From Fragilaria crotonensis (taxonomy: Eukaryota; Bacillariophyta; Fragilariophyceae; Fragilariales; Fragilariaceae): a stretch of 50,420 nucleotides of DNA. The notes beneath the pieces were generated by a model, which saw only the letters and a program-made list of their open reading frames with translations, was not told the DNA's origin and searched no databases. The position numbers and the translations under genes were made by a program. Location: contig JAKSYS010000469.1 in assembly GCA_022925895.1 (NCBI GenBank), forward strand, positions 1 through 50,420, given 5' to 3'. Below, one piece after another: positions 32,042 through 40,958 of this stretch; position 1 is the stretch's first letter, and each line of letters begins with the position of its first letter.

Positions 32042-33367
32042 ATGTGGACTGCTACATCCAGGCTGCATGTATGGGGTACACATTCATCATCGAGACCTTC
32101 ACTGATATTCCTGTTGCTTTCATCAATTACGCACGCTTTCGTTGTGTCGCCTCCAACCCTCATACACAGAATACATCTTAGATTACGATCCGTGGATCGT
32201 AAATCCTCTCCCTTTTCTGGTCCTGGTCCAGTATTCGCCAACAAGCAGCCCATTTACATATCTATCGGACCTCAATGTTCTGGAAAGACCACCCTTCTAT
32301 CTCAACTTCAACAGCGGATCTCGAAAGATCCAACACAAAAGATTCATGATGTGACGTTAGACGAACAGCCCGGCGTATACATTCCGGTGGATATCGAATT
32401 CTTTCTCCTCCCGATATCTACGACGCGCCTTCAAATTTCTTACCTGAACCGTCGCATCTTGGGCAAAACAATTCGATCGCGACTGCAAGAACAAGTGGAA
32501 TTGACTGCCGTATTGCAGCGGCTGGCGGGAAAAGTAACCCAGACGCAATTCGAATCAACAATCACCCAACTCTATCGCAATCACACCCAAGAAGCCTTAA
32601 CACGAAGGAATCCCACCCTTACCATCAGCGATAGCATATGGAAAAACGACTATCACTCTCACGCAGCAACCGACTTGCTGCAAGTTGTCGAAGAATTCCA
32701 GGACCAACTCGCCGCATCGCAGCTTTTGTTGCCTCCACAGATTCAGCTCTTTATCGTCGAAGCACTCTTTAGACCAGATTTCCACACTTCAAATAAAACT
32801 GCTGTCGAGGCAGCCTCCGAGCAGCTTTTGTTTTTGGCAAAAACAATTCCAGATGCCCTCGCCTGGGGCAACACCAATACCCGACCTCGCGAGTATGCCA
32901 CCGCATTGGCGGCCGCCATGGCCAGCGGACGACCCGTTTATTTTTTGGCTTACGGGGATTCGACACGTCGATCCAAGAACAACAGAAATCATAATCATAT
33001 TGGAGTCGCCAAAGGCGTCTTTGCGTTGCCCAAATTGGAAAAGATCGACTTGTTGCGACGCAACATCCAGCGCCTGTTGGAAACTGGAAAGTACGTCCCC
33101 GCCAAGGGAATATGGGAATCTGCAGATCGAGTCGAACGATTGACGGAGACAGTTCTCCGAGATTTAGACAAGGAAGTAATGTTGCGACTGCAACAACAAA
33201 ATCAGGACGACGATGATGACACTGGGGAATCGTTGACTCTGCCACAGTTGATGCATTCCAAATTTGATTTTGATCGGAGATTAGTACAACTGGCAAATTA
33301 TGAATTGTTGAAGGATCGGACGGTGCGATATGTGGCGCCTCCAGGAAAACGATTGTCTACAAACTAG
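32042..33367 (+). CDS. Plastid-type presequence P-loop NTPase/kinase-like protein, family unknown
   Basis: From the first in-frame ATG the protein has 441 residues. The N-terminus has a hydrophobic segment (SLIFLLLSSITHAF) ending THAF-VV, consistent with a diatom plastid-import cleavage motif. Residues 76-84, GPQCSGKTT, form a clear Walker A loop preceded by a beta strand (PIYISI). This pattern is seen in AAA or small-molecule kinase folds such as zeta-like kinases. A later acidic segment (VYIPVDIEFFLLP) could be functional. The second half is helical and Gln-rich with an Asp run (QDDDDD). No close family is recognised, so substrate and role are unknown. No introns or stops interrupt it. Confidence 0.8.
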   Translation: MWTATSRLHVWGTHSSSRPSLIFLLLSSITHAFVVSPPTLIHRIHLRLRSVDRKSSPFSGPGPVFANKQPIYISIGPQCSGKTTLLSQLQQRISKDPTQKIHDVTLDEQPGVYIPVDIEFFLLPISTTRLQISYLNRRILGKTIRSRLQEQVELTAVLQRLAGKVTQTQFESTITQLYRNHTQEALTRRNPTLTISDSIWKNDYHSHAATDLLQVVEEFQDQLAASQLLLPPQIQLFIVEALFRPDFHTSNKTAVEAASEQLLFLAKTIPDALAWGNTNTRPREYATALAAAMASGRPVYFLAYGDSTRRSKNNRNHNHIGVAKGVFALPKLEKIDLLRRNIQRLLETGKYVPAKGIWESADRVERLTETVLRDLDKEVMLRLQQQNQDDDDDTGESLTLPQLMHSKFDFDRRLVQLANYELLKDRTVRYVAPPGKRLSTN

Positions 33368-33675
33368 TTGGCATGCGGAGAGTATGCTATACACCAGCTA
33401 AAGATGAACATGCGTTAGCGCCTCGTCTTCTCAGCAGTCGCAGCAATACACGCAGGTAGACGAGTTTTCGTGATGCCATGTCTTTTTGTTGTTCATGCAC
33501 ATTTTCACGGTAATGACACGAACGACGGTGGGCAGATCAACATAAAGGAATGCGCATGGAAGTACGAAAAAAGTTAACTTGTTCGTATTATTTGTACGTA
33601 TCGTTACATAGAGTCATGGAAAGCAAGCTGCATACGCAATATACAAGCCTCAAGTACACATCAGCAGGTTCGCTT
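33368..33675. other. Intergenic stretch between convergent genes
   Basis: It contains the 3' ends of the P-loop gene and homoserine dehydrogenase transcripts. Nothing else is seen. Confidence 0.5.
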
Positions 33676-35106
33676 TTATAGTTCCATCAAGAGCGGCATA
33701 TTGAGTGGTGCCAGTCGGCAGAAGGGTTGCAGTGAAACAGCATGGCAGAAAGCCTCCACATTGCTGACATTGCATTCATCCGTCGTGATACAAAAATCCG
33801 CCGACATTTTATCAGTAATGGGGTTTTGCAAAATAGAATGGATGCTGATCCCGTGCTCTTCTGCAAGCTCGCCAATCGTTCGAATGATCCCCAAGGTATC
33901 AGAAAACGGAATGCGAATGTAATGCGGGCAAACGTAATTCACGTCCAGATCCAACTGGCTCTGTGTGGGGAATGGATCTACAAGTGCTTGTTGATTTGCA
34001 ACCCGGACAATATCAGCGACGACCGAATTGGCAGTGGGGAAACGGCCAGCACCAGGACCCGTGTAGGAGCACGTGCCCAGGTTTGTGGATGTCACAGCAA
34101 TCGCATTGCCACTGCCACGAGCGCTCGCCAACAAGTGAGTGGTGGGGACGACGTGGGGAGTAACATAGACGGAAAGCGGCCCATCGAATTGACCTACAAA
34201 TATGCATAGATGAATAGAGGAGGTGAGCGCGCAGAGTTTTCCAACCATTGTTCAAGGGTAGCAGGCATAGAAGGGCAACGTACCGTCCTTCGGAAGACGC
34301 TTGGCGACACCCACCAACTTGATGGTACATCCCAGGAGTTTGGCATATTCAAAGTCTACCGGAGTAATCTGTGTGATACCTCGGCACGGTACGTCCTCAA
34401 CTTTGACAGTGGTCCCAAAGGCCAGCTTTGCCAAGAGGCATATCTTGGCACGAACATCGTGACCTTCAACATCTGCTGTTGGATCAGCTTCAGCAAAGCC
34501 CAAGTCCTGAGCTTCCTTCAAAACTCCATTGTAATCCGCTCCCTCTTCCATTTTTCCCAACATGTAGTTGGTCGTTCCGTTTACAATGCCCATCAATTCG
34601 GTAATGAAGTCACCAGTGTAGCAAGAATGCAAGGTTTGGATGATAGGAATACCGCCACAGACGGCAGCTTCGTACGCAAGGACTGTCTTGTTTTCGACCG
34701 CCAATTGGTGTAATTCATCCAGATACTCGGCCAGCAGAGCCTTGTTTGCCGTCACGACTGCTTTCTTCGCCCGGAGAGCGCCCTCCACCACAGTTTTCGC
34801 CAAGCCGGTTCCTCCCATCACTTCCACGACCAAATCAATGGATTCGTCTTGAAGAATCGACTGCACATCCGTGACAACTTCTGTCACACTTGTATCAATT
34901 ACAAAATCACGATTCTTGGAGGCATCGCGAACGCAGAGTTTGGTCACAACACAGGCACGGCTCATGGGTGGTTTAGTGTCCGTGCCGGACGAAGCGCCCA
35001 GACGGCCCATGAGAATTTCATAAGTACCACCACCAACCACACCACCACCAATCAAGCCGATGCGGAGAGGCGGAGCAACGCGAGCAGCAGCAACAACAGC
35101 GGACAT
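33676..35106 (-). CDS. Homoserine dehydrogenase (monofunctional, ACT-like C-terminus), one intron
   Basis: It reduces aspartate semialdehyde to homoserine, the branch to threonine, methionine and isoleucine. Exon 1 (35106-34284) and exon 2 (34193-33676) join across a 90-bp intron (G/GTACGT donor; TTTGTAG/GTC acceptor), giving 446 residues. Motifs are the N-terminal Rossmann loop LRIGLIGGGVVGGGTYEIL, VVEVMGGTG, VVTANKALLA, YEAAVCGGIPII, GIVNGTTNYML, ADPTADVEGHD and AKICLLA. The C-terminal part has TGPGAGRFPTANSVVADI and an ACT-like segment (FSDTLGIIRTIGELAEEHGISI) that could give feedback control by threonine. No obvious plastid presequence is present, since the protein starts MSAVVAAARVAPPLR; a further 5' exon is not excluded. 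Confidence 0.95.
34194..34283 (-). other. Homoserine dehydrogenase intron (90 bp)
   Basis: Donor GTACGTTGCC at 34283 and acceptor ATTTGTAG ending at 34194 on the minus strand. Splicing joins RLPKD-G-QFDGPLSVYV in frame, which fits the family. Confidence 0.9.
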
Positions 35107-35382
35107 TACGATTCTGGACCAAACTATGCAGTGGAAAGGGATGAAAGGAAGAAGTTAATGGACAACCCACTTAGCACGAATTTCATGTATGTTGACTTCT
35201 CAAGGATAAGATGAGTTAAAAAAATGTGTGTGTGTGGTGCACGACGATTATACAGTACCGGTACAAGTAGGCTACCGTTATAACTTCGGACAAGTAGACA
35301 AGAACTGGTACGAGGTCGTACTTGTAGTGAGCCTCTGATAGAATGTGACACTCAACCTTGACCACGCCTGATGACTGATGAC

Positions 35383-35735
35383 CAGGGGTGATTTTTTTAG
35401 GCGGGCGCCTAAAAAATCAGCATGATCGCCTAAACTCGACTTCGACAAAGCGCCTAAATTAAACGAAAATATAGATATACATACTCTATATATATTTATA
35501 TACAGTAGACAGTACGACTATAAACAGTAGCCGGTACCAGTAGGACGATACACTAGTTGTACAGTAGTACTGTCGTGATCCTTTGTCTTGATTTTAGTAC
35601 TGGCACTGTGACACTGTACTGTAACCCTAACCCCTAACCCCAGCGCCTAAATTAGACTTCGACAAAGCGCCTAAATTTGCGAGTTTTAGGCGCTTGTAGG
35701 CGCGCCGGCCAGATCGCCTAAAAAAATCAGCCCTG
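35383..35735. mobile_element. hAT-type MITE, copy 2 (353 bp) with 8-bp target duplication
   Basis: The ends CAGGGGTGATTTTTTTAGGCG and CGCCTAAAAAAATCAGCCCTG are inverted repeats with one mismatch. CTGATGAC flanks both sides (35375-35382, 35736-35743). The local sequence is itself a CTGATGA repeat, so part of the match could be fortuitous. The interior matches the copy at 28312-28677, including TACAGTAGACA, CAGTAGCCGGTACCAGTAG and the paired GACTTCGACAAAGCGCCTAAA motifs. It also carries TAACCCTAACCCCTAACCCC, which resembles telomere repeats. Confidence 0.93.
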
Positions 35736-35738
35736 CTG

Positions 35739-37040
35739 ATGACTGATGATGGAAGCACTGTACGCTGTACCGGTAACAACTATCTATGTATGACGGATAG
35801 CTTTGTTGGTCTTCCACCTGGAAACTACACGTTGACCGATAACAACCCTCTTGGATGCTCGGATGTGAGCAACTATGATGAGACCCCGGATGGTGATGCG
35901 AATTACAGCAACACTGCGCCTGACAACAAGATTGTGATTACCGTCACTCCTAGTAGCTTTATGACTTATGACGACAACAACTTCGTTGATCGGCTTCCTG
36001 CGGGTTCGTCGACGTCTGCGCCAATTCTGCGTGACCCTCCTAGCTCGCCCCCTGATTTCTGTGAGATCGATCCAGATCCTAAGTGTACATAGTGTGCCCC
36101 TTCGCGTTCGTTGGATTACTGTGACGTTACGGAAGCATTTCCAACGTTGATTCAGAACCACAATGCAGCCAATAACAATCCCTCGGCTGTGTCGGCTCAA
36201 GGGTACTGGTTTCATAACCTCGAAGATAAGGTTACGGCATATCAATCTCTCTGTCGTGGAAGGGGTACAAGTACCTGGTATCTGCACCTTGAGTATTCTG
36301 CTGGCTCACGAGTGCCTCCGAGTTGAGCTCTTGCTTATTGAATGATGTGCCTTCTACTGCCGATGGTGTCGTCGTCAAAGCCACTTCCATTATAATCAAA
36401 GGGCCTACGTCCGTGTGCCCAATCCGGCTGGTAAAGGCACTATCAACTCGCTCGATAACTCTATCACCACTTATACGGAGGCCGCTGCTGAGCTCTCGTT
36501 GATGCAGGCTACGAAGATCATTGTAGAAGAGTTCATCGGTACAACCACGTCGTCAACGGCGAGGTCGATGAAGTTGATATTATTACAGGCCGCGGTGTTG
36601 ATTGTCCTTGCAACGCTGTCGTTGACGAAAACTAGAATGGCCTTGATCAATTTGGTTGCTTCGAACCGAGTGGAGTTTGATCCGTTGAAACGAACGGATG
36701 TACTGCTGTTGACTTCATTCCTGGAAAGCGCCGTGCTGGCCCTGTGAAGAAGGATGTGTACATCTGTGGCGATGACAGCATATCTTCTGTCTTGGAGATG
36801 ATATTGAACGTGCAGATTCTGGAGCTGCATTACCCATGATGAAAGCTTGTCCTCGTGGCATGGGTGTTGCTCCTCGTCCATACAGTTGTCGTCCTCCTCC
36901 CCATGCACCTCTCGATGAGCGTTGCTGCTGTTGTCGAGTGGCAGCGGAATCGTCCGCCACCACCCCGGCGGTCGAAGATGCCGCCGAGGTTGCGTTACCA
37001 GGAACAAAGAAGTCCTGAAATTTCGCTCAGCTACGGGTAG
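35739..37040 (+). pseudogene. Remnant of an SdrD-like repeat surface protein
   Basis: The first frame (35739-36092) reads SFVGLPPGNYTLTDNNPLGCSDVSNYDETPDGD, then VITVTPSSF and NNFVD. This is the consensus of SdrD B-like repeats in large secreted proteins (PPGNY-V-E-NP-G, D-D-T-DGD, N-FVD). Later frames (36111-36326, 36415-36747) may be parts of the same gene but are interrupted by stops and shifts and do not match anything recognisable. The 5' part is absent: the MITE sits at the left boundary. It was probably a cell-surface or adhesion-type protein gene, now dead. Confidence 0.6.
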
Positions 37041-38054
37041 TTACTGCAGTTAACTGCAGCAATACATGGTAAATCGACGACTCCTTTAGTAGGTGATAGG
37101 TGATAGTGCTCTTGGCGGCTCCTACCGCTTTACTCCGATTACCACGTACTTGTAAATACGAGGCTATCATCAGGTATTCTCATCCACTCCTTATCCATCA
37201 TCGTTTCGAAGCAAGTCAGAATTCAAACGGCCACCAACACTGCACGTCTCGATGTATGTGACAACTAATTTCGTACTCAGGGTGCTACAATTTTGACTTG
37301 TTACGAATATAGTACGTGGCACGGATACAAGTACGAGGTCGGTACCCCCTCTCGATGAGTCTACATCCTACAAGGCTATGAATACCTGTTGTATCGCTCT
37401 GGAGTACTGAGTGGCACTCCAACGACGATGTTTCTTATCATACATATATATTGTATTGGATGCATGCCACAAGATCCTGGTAAAATGTACTTTGCGACCA
37501 TTGAAAGTACAGTAGAGATTCCTCATCTCCCATCTAGATTCCTCATGACGCCTCGAGATTCTTTCATACGGCCACCCGACATGTCGCAGCAATCCTCAAT
37601 ACTGGCGTGAGACGTTTATTACTACGTGTCATATCAAGGACAGGTGTAGTCGTAATTCACACGACCCGCACAGCAGACGAAGTCGATAATAGTTTGTTGA
37701 CTTACGCAGTAGCATTAGACTGGACTCCGCAATTCATCTCACAAAACTTAAAACTACCTTGTAGTCTCGAGAAGGGTTAATTAAGACTTCCCATCACTCT
37801 ACAACAATAGGTACGAGTAATCGAATTTTCATTTCACTCATCGTAGCTATTGGGATTTTGTGTTTTTTACTTCAAATCACTTCCTATTTCGACTAACGCG
37901 CCGCTTCTTCCTACTATACACTGTATGTCGTATGTCATTTCATACCTCGTGTACTTTTTTGGATTTGCTGGTACTGTCCCGTACTGTATCCTGTATTACC
38001 ATGCCTGCCCCGTCCATCATACGTCCGTTTCATTTGGATTCTCAGCGGAACGTT
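37041..38054. other. Intergenic stretch upstream of the PBP-Hint gene
   Basis: No gene is seen. The reading frame of the downstream gene is open back to 37860 with earlier ATGs (37860, 38001), but the segment before 38055 has no protein-like pattern. The promoter should lie in 37800-38000; no clear core element is visible. Confidence 0.45.
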
Positions 38055-40388
38055 ATGAGTCCCTCCAAAGCAAACATTTCGACCATCTTCAAGTTGACGC
38101 TTGCTGCCCTCGTGGTGAGTGTTGCATCTGGCCAAGCTGTAACATGCGGACCCGCTGGGTTCAGGTTGGCTGGTGGTAACGCCCTGTATCCCTACGCCTT
38201 ATCTTTGGGCCAGAGCTACTCCAATGCCTGCAACAAGAATTTTGTTAACAATGTTGGAGGATCGTATGTATACAATCCAGCGAGGGATGTTGTCATCGAG
38301 GCCGGTGGGGCCCTTGTCGGCATTAATCGTGTCTGTGATAGGGTGGGGGGTGCTGTTGACATTGGTGCCGTTTCTCGAGAATACCGTACCACCGAGGCAA
38401 CAAGCGCTGATGGTTGGAATTGGAAGTGCGTCAATAATCCGAATCGCATAATGACTCGGGTTGATACAGCGATCGATGGTATTTCTGTCATTGTCAAGAA
38501 ATCAGGTACTGCTGCCACTTGCATCGGCTTTCTTCGAGGTCTAAGTCAGGATCAGCTGCGTTGGATTTATTCCGACCGTACCATCGAGCAACTGACGCAG
38601 ACAGGGTGGTCTAGAGCTTCTCTTTCTCAGGGAAAAGGAGGAACTGCCCCTATCTGGAGTAATCTTCATAAGTCTTGTGGGGAGAAGGAAATCAATCTTG
38701 CTGGGCGTGATTTGGTGGGTTCCGGGACCACTGATTATTTCAGGGACAAGATCTTCAAAGCACCTGGTGAGAACATCGATCTAACCGGTACTCGCGGTTA
38801 TCAGAACTCTGTCAGTGATCTAGAAGTGATTGGTTGGGTCGCTGTTGATGACGCCATGATCGCCTTCACTACACTTGCCTACTATACTCAGAAACAGAGT
38901 CTTCTCACACTCGTGGCAGTCAAGAACCGAGTCGGTGATTTCGTGAAGCCATCGAAAGAGACCATCCGTTCGAACGAGTACAACCCGCTTACACGCCGAC
39001 TCACCTTTGAAGTTTTGCAATCTTCACTTGCAAATACACGACCATTCATTGAATTCACTTTCTCCGCGACTGGTGACGGCTTGATCGCCGCAACTGGATA
39101 TGATACAGTCCCAGCTGCAGACCAACTTCTAATGCTTTCCCGCATTGGATCGCCGACGCGAGGGGTATCCTTGAGCGGAATCTCATGTGAAACGAACGGC
39201 GTGATCAGGGTCGGTGGTAACTCAGCGCTCCGCCCTCATTTTAACGTGTGGGGGTTATTTTACACGGCGAAATGTCCGGGTGTTGACGTAACTCTCTTGA
39301 ACGTACCTACCAATCCTAACGTCGTCTCACTCCAACGTGCGTGCGGCGTGGCAGCTGCCGGTACGAACTTGGAGATCGCAACCTCTAATGCGAAAACTAC
39401 CTATGCTACGGTCGGGAACGATTACACCTACAAGTGCCCCACCACGACCAAGAAACTCATCGAGCTGACTATGGCCCCTGGTCTTTTTGCTTACGTAAAC
39501 GATGCTGCAGCTGTCCTCCCCATCAGCCGTGGTCTCCTAAGATTTGCCCTCAGCACAACGGGGGACGAAGTTCTTACCAAGCTTGGTCTCACCAGTAATG
39601 CTCCAGCGGTCAACACCGCCATGCTTTCTCGCGTCCCTAAACCAGGTGGTTTCTGCTTCTCAGGTGATAGCTCTGTCGAAGTGTTGAACCGCGGTTATGT
39701 CGCCATGAAAGATCTCTCCATCGGTGACAAGGTCAAGGTTGCAGGAGGCAAGTTTTCTGAGGTTTATTCCTTCGGACACTACGAGCCTGATGCCGAGGCG
39801 CCATTCCTCTCCATTGATGCCGGGCTTGAGAAGCCTCTCCTCATCAGCAGCAAGCACATGGTGTTCGTCAACGACAAGGCCGTCGCTGCTTCTGCAGTTT
39901 CAGTTGGTGACAAGCTTTCACTCGTAAGCGGGTTTGCCACTGTGAAGAAGATCACGGAGGTGACGGCAGCCGGTGTGTTTGCTCCGTTCACGAAGGATGG
40001 TACTATCGTTGTCAACTCGATTGTTGCCTCGTCTTACGTCGACCTGAAGGAAAATCCGTTTGTCATCGGTGGCGTCATCACTCTCGACATGCACTCTATC
40101 GCGCACATGGCTCAGGCTCCGCATCGGGTTGTCTGCGCAGTGGCCCCTGCTTTCTGCGCTTCCGAGACCTACAACAATGGCGTTTCCGTTTGGGTCGATG
40201 CGCCGCTGGTCGCATCCGTTTGGCTTTTCAAGCAGCATCCTGCTGTTTTGACTGCTGCCTTCTTGCCGGTGCTCTCCTTCATCCTTCTTGCCGCTTCTGC
40301 GGAAGCTTTATTCACGAACCCTATCCTTCTCGTGATTGCGGTTGTAGCCACACTTCTCACGACCCGTAAGCACAAGAAGTCTGCCTAA
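38055..40388 (+). CDS. Secreted PstS-like substrate-binding protein fused to a Hedgehog-type Hint domain and membrane anchor
   Basis: I chose the ATG at 38055 because it gives a typical signal peptide (KLTLAALVVSVASGQA). The 777-residue protein then has a type 2 periplasmic-binding-like domain (about 35-370): GGNALYPYA, AVDIGAVSRE, LVGSGTTDYF. A second, shorter related segment begins about 382 (VGGNSALRPHF). Residue C534 (GGF-C-FSGDSSVEV) starts a Hint domain: MKDLSIGDKV, LISSKHMVFV (His of the T/S-x-x-H motif), FAPFT-DGTIVVNSIVASSY. This matches Hedgehog C-terminal (Hog) autoprocessing domains. Two hydrophobic segments near the C-terminus (about 725-770) end in KHKKSA. Self-cleavage at G-F/C534 releasing the binding domain, perhaps with a nucleophile attached, is inferred. 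The ligand may be phosphate but is not shown. Confidence 0.85.
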   Translation: MSPSKANISTIFKLTLAALVVSVASGQAVTCGPAGFRLAGGNALYPYALSLGQSYSNACNKNFVNNVGGSYVYNPARDVVIEAGGALVGINRVCDRVGGAVDIGAVSREYRTTEATSADGWNWKCVNNPNRIMTRVDTAIDGISVIVKKSGTAATCIGFLRGLSQDQLRWIYSDRTIEQLTQTGWSRASLSQGKGGTAPIWSNLHKSCGEKEINLAGRDLVGSGTTDYFRDKIFKAPGENIDLTGTRGYQNSVSDLEVIGWVAVDDAMIAFTTLAYYTQKQSLLTLVAVKNRVGDFVKPSKETIRSNEYNPLTRRLTFEVLQSSLANTRPFIEFTFSATGDGLIAATGYDTVPAADQLLMLSRIGSPTRGVSLSGISCETNGVIRVGGNSALRPHFNVWGLFYTAKCPGVDVTLLNVPTNPNVVSLQRACGVAAAGTNLEIATSNAKTTYATVGNDYTYKCPTTTKKLIELTMAPGLFAYVNDAAAVLPISRGLLRFALSTTGDEVLTKLGLTSNAPAVNTAMLSRVPKPGGFCFSGDSSVEVLNRGYVAMKDLSIGDKVKVAGGKFSEVYSFGHYEPDAEAPFLSIDAGLEKPLLISSKHMVFVNDKAVAASAVSVGDKLSLVSGFATVKKITEVTAAGVFAPFTKDGTIVVNSIVASSYVDLKENPFVIGGVITLDMHSIAHMAQAPHRVVCAVAPAFCASETYNNGVSVWVDAPLVASVWLFKQHPAVLTAAFLPVLSFILLAASAEALFTNPILLVIAVVATLLTTRKHKKSA

Positions 40389-40958
40389 ATTTAGTGTTGA
40401 GTATTAATTGCCTCGAGCATTTCTTTTACTGTCGCTTTCATATGGTCCAGAGCGAGCGAGTATTTATGACATTAAGTGGACCGCAAAGGCATCTGACGTG
40501 CCTTAATTGAGTGTTAATGTTTGGTTCAAAGCATTCCTTACAATGCTCTACTGTTTTCTTGAATTTATGCCAAAGAAGCGGTCAGCTCCGGCATCTGACG
40601 TGGACTAATCCGGTAGATATGGAAGATTCCATTCTTTCGGCTGTGAAGTCATAGAAGATAAAGGCCGTGATGTGTGTGGATGCGGGAAAACGTACAGTCC
40701 ACCAACTCCTTCCATGTTCTACACCACACCACCGGCAACAGCATAAGTAGTTTATCTGTAGCAACAATAACAGACAAGCACCATCTGCAGCACAAACAGA
40801 GGATTTCTTCTGCCTCTACGAAGTTGGATTTGGCGTGATCGTGAAAATTGCAGGTGTGAACTACGGTAGGAATCTGCAGTACCGGTATCCACTATCCGGT
40901 GTTCAGTGCTCGGAGTACATTACTGGAGTATCAGGCCGATACGATACTGCATGGGAGC
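40389..40958. other. Intergenic stretch
   Basis: No gene is supported. A 13-bp direct repeat GGCATCTGACGTG occurs at 40488 and 40590. The last bases (40951-40958, ATGGGAGC) are the left target duplication of the hAT element. Confidence 0.45.

Noticed and set aside
35625..35645. CCCTAACCCCTAACCCC as an interstitial telomere
   Set aside because: Only about three units inside a MITE; a similar shorter form is in the older copy, so it belongs to the element.
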